Source: Melastoma dodecandrum (lineage: Eukaryota; Streptophyta; Magnoliopsida; Myrtales; Melastomataceae). Taken from it: a stretch of 64,000 nucleotides of DNA. The stretch's first letter is position 1. Each line of letters opens with the position of its first letter. The stretch lies in contig JARUPY010000059.1 in assembly GCA_029817715.1 (NCBI GenBank), positions 33,993 through 97,992 of the forward strand. Direction: 5' to 3'. Shown one piece after another: positions 1 to 11,277 of the stretch. Below the pieces are notes generated by a model. It worked only from the letters and a program-made list of their open reading frames with translations. It was not told the origin of the DNA and searched no databases. The translations under genes were made by a program, and so were the position numbers.

Positions 1-1290
1 TAGGCTTCGTAAAATGCAAGTTCGGAAGCACCAAGGTTCAGAGCATGCGGGATGCACAACCTTGCGCTGGTTGTGCGCGGGGTTCGTCCTTGTGCAAACG
101 AAAGGGACCCGAATGTCAAATGTAGAACTCCAATTTTGAATAGTTTGGGAAGCATTTTGGGATCATTTAGGCTTCGGAAAATGCAAGTTCGGAAGCACCA
201 AGGTTCGGAGCATGCGGGATGCACAACCTTGCGTAGGTTGTGCGCGGGGTTCCTCCTTGTGCAAACGAACGGGACCCGAATGTCAAATGTAGAACTCCAA
301 TTTTGAATAGTTTGGGAAGCATTTGGAGTTCATTTAGGCTTCGGAAAATGCAAGTTCGGATGCACCAAGGTACGGAGCATGCGGGATGCACAACCTTGCG
401 TAAGTTGTGCGCGGGGTTCCTCATTGTGCAACGAAAGGGACACGAATGTCAAATGTAGAACTCCAATTTAGAAGAGTTTGGGAAGCATTTGGGGATCATT
501 TAGGCTTCGGAAATTGCAAGTTCGGAAGCACCGAGGTGCGGAGCATGCGGGATGCACAACCTTGCGTAGGTTGTGCGCGGGGTTCCTCCTTGTGCAAACG
601 AAAGGGACCCGAATGTCAAATGTAGAACTCAAATTTTGAATAGTTTGGGAAGCATTTGGAGATCATTTAGGCTTCGTAAAATGCAAGTTCGGAAGCACCA
701 AGGTTCAGAGCATGCGGGATGCACAACCTTGCGTTGGTTGTGCGCGGGGTTCGTCCTTGTGCAAACGAAAGGGACCCGAATGTCAAATGTAGAACTCCAA
801 TTTTGAATAGTTTGGGAAGCATTTTGGGATCATTTAGGCTTCGGAAAATGCAAGTTCGGAAGCACCAAGGTTCGGAGCATGCGGGATGCACAACCTTGCG
901 TAGGTTGTGCGCGGGGTTCCTCCTTGTGCAAACGAACGGGACCCGAATGTCAAATGTAGAACTCCAATTTTGAATAGTTTGGGAAGCATTTGGAGTTCAT
1001 TTAGGCTTCGGAAAATGCAAGTTCGGATGCACCAAGGTACGGAGCATGCGGGATGCACAACCTTGCGTAAGTTGTGCGCGGGGTTCCTCATTGTGCAACG
1101 AAAGGGACCCGAATGTCAAATGTAGAACTCCTATTTAGAAGAGTTTGGGAAGCATTTGGGGATCATTTAGGCTTCGGAAATTGCAAGTTCGGAAGCACCA
1201 AGGTTCGGAGCATGCGGGATGCACAACCTTGCGTAGGTTGTGCGCGGGGTTCCTCCTTGTGCAAACGAAAGGGACCCGAATGTCAAATGT
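1..1290 (-). repeat. Four-monomer higher-order repeat, 667 bp, about two copies
   Basis: Bases 1-667 match 668-1290 and slightly beyond at an offset of 667 bp (167+166+167+167). Shared private variants include CTTCGTAAAATG near 6 and 673, TTCAGAGCATG near 45 and 712, the tract CATTTGGAGTTCATTTAG near 321 and 988, and TTTAGAAGAGTTTGG near 468 and 1135. Only scattered substitutions separate the copies (for example CTTGCGCTGG versus CTTGCGTTGG). Near 1260-1310 the register jumps by two monomers, so a third full copy is absent. The right boundary is approximate. Confidence 0.85.
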
Positions 1291-1889
1291 AGAACTCCAA
1301 TTTTGAATAGTTTGGGAAGCATTTGGAGTTCATTTAGGCTTCGGAAAATGCAAGTTCGGATGCACCAAGGTACGGAGCATGCGGGATGCACAACCTTGCA
1401 TAAGTTGTGCGCGGGGTTCCTCCTTGTGCAAACGAAAGGGACCCGAATGTCAAATGTAGAACTCCAATTTTTAATAGTTTGGGAAGCATTTGGGTATCAT
1501 TTAGGCTTCGGAAAATGCAAGTTCGGAAGCACCAAGGTTCGGAGCATGCGGGATGCACAACCTTGCGTAGGTTTTGCGCGGGGTTCGTCCTTGTGCAAAC
1601 GAAAGGGACCCGAATATCAAATGTAGAACTCCAATTTTGAATAGTTTGGGAAGCATTTTGGGATCATTTAGGCTTCGGAAAATGCAAGTTCGGAAGCACC
1701 AAGGTTCGGAGCATGCGGGATGCACAACCTTGCGTAAGTTGTGCGCGGGGTTCCTCATTGTGCAAACGAAAGGGACCCGAATGTCAAATGTAGAACTCCA
1801 ATTTTGAATAGTTTGGGAAGCATTCGGGGATCATTTAGGCTTCGGAAAATCCAAGTTCGGAAGAACCAAGGTGCGGAGCATGCGGGATG
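1291..1889 (-). repeat. Minus-strand monomers outside the 667-bp register
   Basis: The unit starting near 1240 resembles the second monomer of the tetramer (near 240 and 907) and not the one expected next. It is followed by three further minus-strand monomers, one with TTTTTAATAG near 1468 and one with CGAATATC near 1612. The last contains the variants AATCCAAGTTC and AAGAACCAAGGTGCGG and stops at the polarity switch. Confidence 0.8.
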
Positions 1890-1932
1890 ATCCCCAAAAG
1901 TTTGTGCATCCCGCATGCTCCGAACCTTGGTG
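1864..1932. repeat. Head-to-head polarity switch with palindromic centre
   Basis: Bases 1874-1889 are the exact reverse complement of 1907-1922 (16 bp), separated by a 17-bp loop (1890-1906). After one mismatch the pairing continues outward (1864-1872 with 1924-1932). The loop begins as a plus-strand ATGATCCCCAAAAGTTT and then jumps straight to TTGTGCATCCCG, skipping about 100 bp of a normal monomer. The minus and plus segments share ATG at 1887-1889, consistent with a micro-homology join. Confidence 0.92.
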
Positions 1933-2700
1933 CTTCCGAACTTGCATTTTCCGAAGCCTAAATGATCCCCAAATGCTTCCCAAACTATTCAAAATTGGTG
2001 TTCTACATTTGACATTCGGGTCCCTTTTGTTGCACAATGAGGAACCCCGCGCACAACTTACGCAATGTTGTGCATCACGCATGCTCCGAACCTTGATGCT
2101 TCCGAACTTGCATTTTCTGAAGCCTAAATGATCCCCAAATGCTTCCCAAACTATTCAAAATTGGAGTTCTACATTTGACATTCGGGTCCCTTTCGTTGCA
2201 CAATGAGGAACCCCGCGCACAACTTACGCAAGGCAGTGCATCCCGCATGCTCCGAACCTTGGTGCTTCCGAACTTGCATTTTCCGAAGCCTAAATGATCC
2301 CCAAATGCTTCCCAAACTATTCAAAATTGGAGTTCTACATTTGACATTCGGGTCCCTTTCGTTGCACAATGAGGAACCCCGCGCACAACTTACACAAAGT
2401 TGTGCATCCCGCATGCTCCGAACCTTGGTGCTTCTGAACCTACATTTTTCGAAGCCTAAATGATCTCCAAATGCTTCCCAAACTATTCAAAATTGGAGTT
2501 CTACATTTTACATTCGGGTCCCTTTCGTTGCACAATGAGGAACCCCGCGCACAACTTACGGAAAGTTGTGCATCCCGCATGCTCCGAACCTTGGTGCTTC
2601 CGAACTTGCATTTTCCGAAGCCTAAATGATCCCCAAACGTTTCCCAAACTATTCAAAATTGGAGTTCTACATTTGACATTCGGGTCCCAATCGTTGCACA

Positions 2701-2853
2701 ATGAGGAACCCCGCGCACAACTTACGCAAAGTTGTGCATCCCGCATGCCCCGAACCTTGGTGCTTCCGAACTTGCATTTTCCGAAGCATAAATTATCCCC
2801 AAATGTTTATCAAACTATTCTACATTTGACATTCGGGTCCCAATCGTTGCACA
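2701..2853 (+). repeat. Short monomer, 153 bp (13-bp deletion)
   Basis: Measured from the ATGAGG landmark to the next. The tract between CTATTC and CTACATTT is lost, leaving CTATTCTACATTT near 2815. The unit also has GTTTATCAAAC and TCCCAATCG. Confidence 0.85.
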
Positions 2854-4017
2854 ATGAGGAACCCCGCGCAGAACTTGCGGAAAGTTGTGCATCCCGCATG
2901 CTCCGAACCTTGGTGCTTCCGAACTTGCATTTTCCGAAGCCTAAATGATCCCCAAATGCTTCCCAAACTATTCAAAATTGGAGTTCTACATTTGACATTC
3001 GGGTCCCTTTCGTTTGCTCAATGAGGAACCCCATGCACAACTTACGCAAGGTTGTGCATCCCGCATTCTCCGAACCTTGGTGCTTCCGAACTTGCATTTT
3101 CCGAAGCCTAAATGATCTCCAAATGCTTCCCAAACTATTCAAAATTGGAGTTCTACATTTGACATTCGGGTCCCTTTCGTTGCACAATGAGGAACCCCGC
3201 GCACAACTTAGGCAAAGTTGTGCGTCCTGCATGCTCCGAACCTTGGTGCTTCCGAACTTGCATTTTCCGAAGCCTAAATGATCCCCAAATGCTTCCCAAA
3301 CTATTCAAAATTGGAGTTCTACATTTGACATTCGGGTCCCTTTCGTTGCACAATGAGGAACCCCGCGCACAACTTACGCAAGGTTGTGCATCCCGCATGC
3401 TCCGAACCTTGGTGCTTCCGAACTTGCATTTTTCGAAGCCTAAATGATCCCCAAATGCTTCCCAAACTATTCAAAATTGGAGTTCTACATTTGACATTCG
3501 GGTCCCTTTCGTTGCACAAGGAGGAACCCCGCGCACAACTTACGCAAGGTTGTGCATCCCGCATGCTCCGAACCTTGGTGCTTCCGAACTTGCATTTTCC
3601 GAAGCCTAAATGATCCCCAAATGCTTCCCAAACTATTCAAAATTGGAGTTCTACATTTGACATTCGGGTCCCTTTCGTTGCACAATGAGGAACCCCGCGC
3701 ACAACTTACGCAAGGTTGTGCATCCCGCATGCTCCGAACCTTGGTGCTTCCGAACTTGCATTTTCCGAAGCCTAAATGATCCCCAAATGTTTCCCAAACT
3801 ATTCAAAATTGGAGTTCTACATTTGACATTCGGGTCCCTTTCGTTGCACAATGAGGAACCCCGCGCACAACTTACGCAAAGTTGTGCATCCCGCATGCTC
3901 CGAACCTTGGTGCTTCCGAACCTGCATTTTCCGAAGCCTAAATGATCCCCAAAAGTTTCCCAAACTTTTCAAAATTGGAGTTCTACATTTGGCATTCGGG
4001 TCTCTTCTGTTGCACAA

Positions 4018-4080
4018 TGTGGATCCCCGCGCACAACTTACGCAAAGTTGTGCATCCCGCATGCCCCGAACCTTGGTGCT
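4018..4080 (+). repeat. Type E marker segment (GGATCC variant)
   Basis: CACAATGTGGATCCCCGCG is linked to GCAAAGTT and to GCATGCCCCGAACC. The same linked set recurs at 52265, 54717 and 63516, and as GTTGATCCCC at 48613. Confidence 0.8.
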
Positions 4081-4170
4081 TCCGAACCTGCATTTTCCGA
4101 AGCCCAAATGATCCCCAAATGTTTAAGAAACTGTTCTACAATTTTACATTCGGGTCCCAATAGTTGCACA
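4018..4170 (+). repeat. Short monomer, 153 bp (13-bp deletion), E-type start
   Basis: The unit begins with GTGGATCCCC (a GGATCC site) and ends with AAGAAACTGTTCTAC at the deletion near 4131, followed by an altered AATTTTACATTCGG. Confidence 0.85.
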
Positions 4171-6119
4171 ATGAGGAACCCCGCGCAGAACTTGCGGAAA
4201 GTTGTGCATCCCGCATGCTGCGAACCTTGGTGCTTCCGAACATGCATTTTCCGAAGCCTAAATGATCCCCAAATGTTTCCCAAACTATTCAAAATTGGAG
4301 TTCTAGACTTGACATTCGGGTCCCTTTCGTTGCACAGTAAGGAACCCCGCGCACAACTTATGCAAAGTTGTGCATTCCGCATGCTCCGAACCTTGGTGCG
4401 TCCGAACTTGCATTTTCCGAAGCCTAAATGATCCCCAAATGCTTCCCAAACTATTCTAAATTGGAGTTCTACATTTGACATTCCGGTCCCTTTCGTTTGC
4501 ACCATGTGGAACCCCGCGCACAACTTACGCAAGCTTGTGCATCGCGCATGCTCCGAACCTTGGTGCTTCTGAACGTGCATTTTCCGAAGCCTAAATGATC
4601 CCCAAATGCTTCCCAAACTATTCAAAATTGGAGTTCTACATTTGACATTCGGGTCCCTTTCGTTGCACAATGAGGGACCCCGCGCACAACTTACGCAAGG
4701 TTGTGCATCCCGCATGCTCCGAACCTTGGTGCTTCCGAACTTGCATTTTCCGAAGCCTAAATGATCCCCAAATGCTTCCCAAACTATTCAAAATTGGAGT
4801 TCTACATTTGACATTCGGGTCCCTTTCGTTGCAAAATGAGGAACCCCGCGCACAACTTACGCAAGGTTGTGCATCCCGCATGCTCCGAACCTTGGTGCTT
4901 CCGAACTTGCATTTTCCGAAGCCTAAATGATCGCCAAATGCTTCCCAAACTATTCAAAATTGGAGTTCTACATTTGACATTCGGGTCCCTTTCGTTGCAC
5001 AATGAGGAACCCCGCGCACAACTTACGCAAGGTTGTGCATCCCGCATGCTCCGAACCTTGGTGCTTCCGAACTTGCATTTTTCGAAGCCTAAATGATCCC
5101 CAAATGCTTCCCAAACTATTCAAAATTGGAGTTCTACATTTGACATTCGGGTCCCTTTCGTTGCACAATGAGGAACCCCGCGCACAACTTACGCAAGGTT
5201 GTGCATCCCGCATGCTCCGAACCTTGGTGCTTCCGAACTTGCATTTTCCGAAGCCTAAATGATCCCCAAATGCTTCCCAAACTATTCAAAATTGGAGTTC
5301 TACATTGGACATTCGGGCCCCTTCGTTTGCACAATGAGGAACCCCGCGCACAACTTACGCAAGGTTGTGCATCCCGCATGCTCCGAACCTTGGTGCTTCC
5401 GAACTTGCATTTTCCGAAGCCTAAATGATCCCCAAATGCTTCCCAAACTATTCAAAATTGGAGTTCTACATTTGACATTCGGATCCCTTTCGTTGCACAA
5501 TGACGAACCCCGCGCACAACTTACGCAAGGTTGTGCATCCCGCATGCTCCGTACCTTGGTGCTTCCGAACTTGCATTTTCCGAAGCCTAAATGATCCCCA
5601 AATGCTTCCCAAACTATTCAAAATTGGAGTTCTACAATTGACATTCGGGCCTTTTCGTTGCACAATGAGGAACCCCGCGCACAACTTACGCAAGGTTGTG
5701 CATCCCGCATGCTCCGAACCTTGGTGCTTCCGAACTTGCATTTTCCGAAGCCTAAATGATCCCCAAATGCTTCCCAAACTATTCAAAATTGGAGTTCTAC
5801 ATTTGACATTCGGGTCCCTTTCGTTGCACAATGAGGAACCCCGCGCACAACTTACGCAAGGTTGTGCATCCCGCATGCTCCGAACCTTGGTGCTTCCGAA
5901 CTTGCATTTTCCGAAGCCTAAATGATCCCCAAATGCTTCCCAAACTATTCAAAATTGGAGTTCTACGTTTGACATTCGGGTCCCTTTCGTTGCACAATGA
6001 GGAACCCCGCGCACAACTTACGCAAGGTTGTGCATCCCGCATGCTCCGAACCTTGGTGCTTCCGAACTTGCATTTTCCGAAGCCTAAATGATCCCCAAAT
6101 GCTTCCCAAACTATTTAAA

Positions 6120-7640
6120 ATTGGAGTTCTACATTTGACATTCGGGTCCCTTTCGTTGCACAATGAGGAACCCCGCGCACAACTTACGCAAGGTTGTGCA
6201 TCCCGCATGCTCCGAACCTTGGTGCTTCCGAACTTGCATTTTTCGAAGCCTAAATGATCCCCAAATGCTTCCCAAACTATTCAAAATTGGAGTTCTACAT
6301 TTGACATTCGGGTCCCTTTCGTTGCACAATGAGGAACCCCGCGCACAACTTACGCAAGGTTGTGCATCCCGCATGCTCCGAACCTTGGTGCTTCCGAACT
6401 TGCATTTTCCGAAGCCTAAATGATCCCCAAATGCTTCCCAAACTATTCAAAATTGGAGTTCTACATTTGACATTCGGGTCCCTTTCGTTGCACAATGAGG
6501 AACCCCGCGCACAACTTACGCAAGGTTGTGCATCCCGCATGCTCCGAACCTTGGTGCTTCCGAACTTGCATTTTTCGAAGCCTAAATGATCCCCAAATGC
6601 TTCCCAAACTATTCAAAATTGGAGTTCTACATTTGACATTCGGGTCCCTTTCGTTGCACAATGAGGAACCCCGCGCACAACTTACGCAAGGTTGTGCATC
6701 CCGCATGCTCCGAACCTTGGTGCTTCCGAACTTGCATTTTCCGAAGCCTAAATGATCTCCAAATGCTTCCCAAACTATTCAAAATTGGAGTTCTACATTT
6801 GACATTCGGGTCCCTTCGTTGCACAATGAGGAACCCCGCGCACAACTTACGCAAGGTTGTGCATCCCGCATGCTCCGAACCTTGGTGCTTCCGAACTTGC
6901 ATTTTCCGAAGCCTAAATGATCCCCAAATGCTTAAGAAACTGTTCTACATTTGACATTCGGGTCCCTTTCGTTGCACAATGAGGAACCCCGCGCACAACT
7001 TACGCAAGGTTGTGCATCCCGCATGCTCCGAACCTTGGTGCTTCCGAACTTGCATTTTCCGAAGCCTAAATGATCCCCAAATGCTTCCCAAACTATTCAA
7101 AATTGGAGTTCTACATTTGACATTCGGGTCCCTTTCGTTGCACAATGAGGAACCCCGCGCACAACTTACGCAAGGTTGTGCATCCCGCATGCTCCGAACC
7201 TTGGTGCTTCCGAACTTGCATTTTTCGAAGCCTAAATGATCCCCAAATGCTTCCCAAACTATTCAAAATTGGAGTTCTACATTTGACATTCGGGTCCCTT
7301 TCGTTGCACAATGAGGAACCCCGCGCACAACTTACGCAAGGTTGTGCATCCCGCATGCTCCGAACCTTGGTGCTTCCGAACTTGCATTTTCCGAAGCCTA
7401 AATGATCCCCAAATGCTTCCCAAACTATTCAAAATTGGAGTTCTACATTTGACATTCGGGTCCCTTTCGTTGCACAATGAGGAACCCCGCGCACAACTTA
7501 CGCAAGGTTGTGCATCCCGCATGCTCCGAACCTTGGTGCTTCCGAACTTGCATTTTTCGAAGCCTAAATGATCCCCAAATGCTTCCCAAACTATTCAAAA
7601 TTGGAGTTCTACATTTGACATTCGGGTCCCTTTCGTTGCA
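6120..7640 (+). repeat. Local 332-bp dimer alternation marked by TTTTTCG
   Basis: Units with TTTTTCGAAG alternate with TTTTCCGAAG units. The marked units lie near 6240 and 6572, then 7222 and 7554, each pair 332 bp (two monomers) apart. The phase is interrupted by the shortened monomer at 6826. This is a weak higher-order pattern nested in the type A block. Confidence 0.55.
6826..6978 (+). repeat. Short monomer, 153 bp (13-bp deletion)
   Basis: It carries CTTAAGAAACTGTTCTAC near 6931, sharing AAGAAACTGTTCTAC with the unit at 4018. It is the first short unit of the 983-bp pattern. Confidence 0.85.
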
Positions 7641-7808
7641 CAATGAGGAACCCCGCGCACAACTTACGCAAGGTTGTGCATCCCGCATGCTCCGAACCTT
7701 GGTGCTTCCGAAATTGCATTTTCCAATGCCTAAATGATCCCCAAATGCTTCCCAACCAATTCAAAATTGGAGTTCTACATTTGACGTTCGGGTCCCTTCG
7801 TTTGCACA

Positions 7809-7961
7809 ATGAGGAACCCCGCGCACAACTTACGCAAGGTTGTGCATCCCGCATGCTCCGTACATTGGTGCTTCCGAACTTGCATTTTCCGAAGCCTAAA
7901 CGATCCCCAAATGCTTCCCAAACTGTTCTACATTTGACATTCGGGTCCCTTTCGTTGCACA
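7809..7961 (+). repeat. Short monomer, 153 bp (13-bp deletion)
   Basis: The junction reads CCCAAACTGTTCTAC near 7917-7931, with CTAAACGATCCCC just before it. It is the second short unit of the 983-bp pattern. Confidence 0.85.
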
Positions 7962-8791
7962 ATGAGGAACCCCGCGCACAACTTACGCAAGGTTGTGCAT
8001 CCCGCATGCTCCGAACCTTGGTGCTTCCGAACTTGCATTTTCCGAAGCCTAAATGATCCCCAAATGCTTCCCAAACTATTCAAAATTGGAGTTCTACATT
8101 TGACATTCGGGTCCCTTTCGTTGCTCAATGAGGAACCCCGCGCACAACTTACGCAAGGTTGTGCATCCCGCATGCTCCGAACCTTGGTGCTTCCGAACTT
8201 GCATTTTCCGAAGCCTAAATGATCCCCAAATGCTTCCCAAACTATTCAAAATTGGAGTTCTACATTTGACATTCGGGTCCCTTTTGTTGCACAATGAGGA
8301 ACCCCGCGCACAACTTACGCAAGGTTGTGCATCCCGCATGCTCCGAACCTTGGTGCTTCCGAACTTGCATTTTCCGAAGCCTAAATGATCCCCAAATGCT
8401 TCCCAAACTATTCAAAATTGGAGTTCTACATTTGACATTCGGGTCCCTTTCGTTGGACAATGAGGAACCCCGCGCACAACTTACGCAAGGTTGTGCATCC
8501 CGCATGCTCCGAACCTTGGTGCTTCCGAACTTGCATTTTCCGAAGCCTAAATGATCCCCAAATGCTTCCCAAACTATTCAAAATTGGAGTTCTACATTTG
8601 ACATTCGGGTCCCTTTCGTTGCACAATGAGGAACCCCGCGCACAACTTACGCAAGGTTGTGCATCCCGCATGCTCCGAACCTTGGTGCTTCCGAACTTGC
8701 ATTTTCCGAAGCCTAAATGATCCCCAAATGCTTCCCAAACTATTCAAAATTGGAGTTCTACATTTGACGTTCGGGTCCCTTCGTTTGCACA

Positions 8792-8944
8792 ATGAGGAAC
8801 CCCGCGCACAACTTACGCAAGGTTGTGCATCCCGCATGCTCCGAACCTTGGTGCTTCCGAACTTGCATTTTCCGAAGCCTAAATGATCCCCAAATGCTTC
8901 AGAAACTGTTCTACATTTGTCATTCGGGTCCCTTTCGTTGCACA
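8792..8944 (+). repeat. Short monomer, 153 bp (13-bp deletion)
   Basis: The junction reads CTTCAGAAACTGTTCTAC near 8898-8914, followed by TTTGTCATTCGG. It is the third short unit of the 983-bp pattern. Confidence 0.85.
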
Positions 8945-9774
8945 ATGAGGAACTCCGCGCAAAACTTACGCAAGGTTGTGCATCCCGCATGCTCCCAACC
9001 TTGGTGCTTCCGAACTTGCATTTTTCGAAGCCTAAATGATTCCCAAATGCTTCCCAAACTATTCAAAATTGGAGTTCTACATTTGACATTCGGGTCCCTT
9101 TCGTTGCACATTGAGGAACCCCGCGCACAACTTACGCAAGGTTGTGCATCCCGCATGCTCCGAACCTTGGTGCTTCCGAACTTGCATTTTCCGAAGCCTA
9201 AATGATCCCCAAATGCTTCCCAAACTATTCAAAATTGGAGTTCTACATTTGACATTCGGGTCCCTTTCGTTGCACAATGAGGAACCCCGCGCACAACTTA
9301 CGCAAGGTTGTGCATCCCGCATGCTCCGAACCTTGGTGCTTCCGAACTTGCATTTTCCGAAGCCTAAATGATCCCCAAATGCTTCCCAAACTATTCAAAA
9401 TTGGAGTTCTACATTTGACATTCGGGTCCCTTTCGTTGCACAATGAGGAACCCCGCGCACAACTTACGCAAGGTTGTGCATCCCGCATGCTCCGAACCTT
9501 GGTGCTTCCGAACTTGCATTTTCCGAATCCTAAATGATCCCCAAATGCTTCCCAAACTATTCAAAATTGGAGTTCTAGATTTGACATTCGGGTCCCTTTC
9601 GTTGCACAATGAGGAACCCCGCGCACAACTTACGCAAGGTTGTGCATCCCGCATGCTCCGAACCTTGGTGCTTCCGAACTTGCATTTTCCGAAGCCTAAA
9701 TGATCCCCAAATGCTACCCAAACTATTCAAAATTGGAGTTCTACATTTGACATTCGGGTCTCTTTCCTTGCACA

Positions 9775-9917
9775 ATGGTGAACCCCGTGCACAACTTACG
9801 CAAGGTTGTGCATCCCGCATGCTCCGAACCTTGGTTCTTCCGAACTTGCATTTTCCAAAGCCTAAATGATCCCCAAATGCTTCCCACATTTGACATTCGG
9901 GTCCCTTTCGTTGCACA
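9775..9917 (+). repeat. Short monomer, 143 bp (23-bp deletion)
   Basis: The unit starts ATGGTGAACC, and its middle reads CTTCCCACATTTGAC near 9880-9894, so 23 bp are missing. It occupies the place of the short unit in the fourth copy of the 983-bp pattern, but its deletion is longer. Confidence 0.85.
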
Positions 9918-10999
9918 ATGAGGAACCCCGCGCACAACTTACGCAAGGTTGTGCATCCCGCATGCTCCGAACCTTAGTGCTTCCGAACTTGCATTTTCCG
10001 AAGCCTAAATGATCCCCAAATGCTTCCCAAACTATTCAAAATTGGAGTTCTACATTTGACATTCGGGTCCCTTTCGTTGCACAATGTGGAACCCCGCGCA
10101 CAACTTACGCAAGGTTGTGCATCCCGCATGCTCCGAACCTTGGTGCTTCCGAACTTGCATTTTCCGAAGCCTAAATGATCCCCAAATGCTTCCCAAACTA
10201 TTCAAAATTGGAGTTCTACATTTGACATTCGGGTCCCTTTCGTTGCACAATGAGGAACCCCGCGCACAACTTACGCAAGGTTGTGCATCCCGCATGCTCC
10301 GAACCTTGGTGCTTCCGAACTTGCATTTTCCGAAGCCTAAATGATCCCCAAATGCTTCCCAAACTATTCAAAATTGGAGTTCTACATTTGACATTCGGGT
10401 CCCTTTCGTTGCACAATGAGGAACCCCGCGCACAACTTACGCAAGGTTGTGCATCCCGCATGCTCCGAACCTTGGTGCTTCCGAACTTGCATTTTTCGAA
10501 GCCTAGATGATCCCCAAATGCTTCACAAACTATTCAAACTTGGAGTTCTACATTTGACATTCGGGTCCCTTTCGTTGCACAATGAGGAACCCCGCGCAGA
10601 ACTTACGCAAGGTTGTGCATCCCGCATGCTCCGAACCTTGGTGCTTCCGAACTTGCATTTTCCGAAGCCTAAATGATCCCCAAATGCTTCCCAAACTATT
10701 CAAAATTGGAGTTCTACATTTGACATTCGGGTCCCTTTCGTTGCACAATGAGGAACCCCGCGCACAACTTACGCAAGGTTGTGCATCCCGCATGCTCCGT
10801 ACCTTGGTGCTTCCGAACTTGCATTTTCCGAAGCCTAAATGATCCCCAAATGCTTCCCAAACTATTCAAAATTGGAGTTCTACATTTGACATTCGGGTCC
10901 CTTTCGTTTGCACAATGAGGAACCCCGCGCACAACTTACGCAAGGTTGTGCATCCCGCATGCTCCGAACCTTGGTGCTTCCGAACTTGCATTTTCCGAA

Positions 11000-11277
11000 G
11001 CCTAAATGATCCCCAAATGCTTCCCCAACTATTCAAAATTAGAGTTCTACATTTGACATTCGGGTCCCTTTCGTTTCCACAATGAGGAACCCCGCTCACA
11101 ACTTATGCAAGGTTGTGCATCCCGCATGCTCCGAACCTTGGTGCTTCCGAACTTGCATTTTCCGAAGCCTAAATGATCCCCAAATGCTTCCCCAACTATT
11201 CAAAATTAGAGTTCTACATTTGACGTTCGGGTCCCTTTCGTTTCCACAATGAGGAACCCCGCTCACAACTTATGCAA
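11000..11277 (+). repeat. Recent tandem duplication of one variant monomer
   Basis: Bases about 11000-11110 are repeated at 11167-11277. Both copies carry a set of changes that is otherwise rare: TTCCCCAACTATTC, AATTAGAGTTC, TCGTTTCCAC, CCCGCTCAC and CTTATGCAAGG. One visible difference is GACATTCG versus GACGTTCG. Their adjacency shows a single-unit duplication by unequal exchange or slippage. Confidence 0.85.

Larger units (their letters stand above)
1..1889 (-). repeat. Minus-strand satellite segment (about 11 monomers)
   Basis: Here the plus strand reads the reverse complement of the later array (GGAGCATGCGGGATGCACAACC instead of its complement). Most units are 167 bp because they carry an extra base, seen as GTGCAAACGAAA (GTTTGCAC on the monomer strand). 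Many also read AAGGAGG where the main array has AATGAGG. These markers are rare in the rest of the window, so the segment is a distinct subfamily and not a mirror copy of the sequence to its right. Confidence 0.95.
1907..4600 (+). repeat. Mixed-subtype zone beside the polarity switch
   Basis: Monomers of types A, B and C are interleaved here and carry more private changes than the block that follows. Examples are TCCCAATCG near 2687 and 2839, GTTTATCAAAC near 2806, AAAGTTTCCC near 3952 and the E-type GTGGATCCCC at 4019. GCAAAGTT and GCAAGGTT units also alternate. Higher divergence next to a rearrangement or array border is common in satellites, but here it is only an association. Confidence 0.75.
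6801..9917 (+). repeat. Six-monomer pattern, period about 983 bp, four copies
   Basis: A monomer with an altered TCCCTTCG or TCTCTTTCC segment begins near 6801, 7783, 8766 and 9750, at spacings of 982-984 bp. Each is followed by a shortened monomer whose junction lies near 6941, 7924, 8909 and 9887. The period equals six monomers minus the 13-bp deletion (6 x 166 - 13 = 983). The second and third copies share GACGTTCGGG plus TTCGTTTGC. Other variants are not shared by all copies, so the pattern has partly decayed. Confidence 0.7.

Noticed and set aside
75..92. CENP-B box-like TTTCGTTG (monomer bases 75-82), present in each monomer
   Set aside because: The first half resembles a CENP-B box (TTCG plus an A at the right spacing), but the required CGGG in the second half reads ATGA. 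About 11 of 17 positions match, which is not enough.
1874..1922. Hairpin at the polarity switch as a transcription terminator or origin
   Set aside because: The dyad is explained by two inverted copies of the monomer. There is no T-tract or gene context, and nothing else supports a regulatory role.
1864..1932. Assembly fold-back as the cause of the inverted repeat
   Set aside because: The two sides are different monomer subfamilies with different higher-order structure, so they are not mirror images. Read evidence is still needed, so this is not fully excluded.
2460..2948. Open frames of roughly 60-250 codons on both strands, the longest near 4038-4715 and 44065-44851
   Set aside because: All are translations of the same satellite unit. 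166 is not a multiple of 3, equivalent frames open on both strands, and the longer ones arise only where an indel links two monomers in phase. There is no codon bias or gene-like start context.
4018..4170. Mobile element or foreign insertion at irregular monomers
   Set aside because: Every irregular stretch checked still aligns to the monomer once small indels are allowed. No terminal repeats, target duplications or unrelated sequence are seen.
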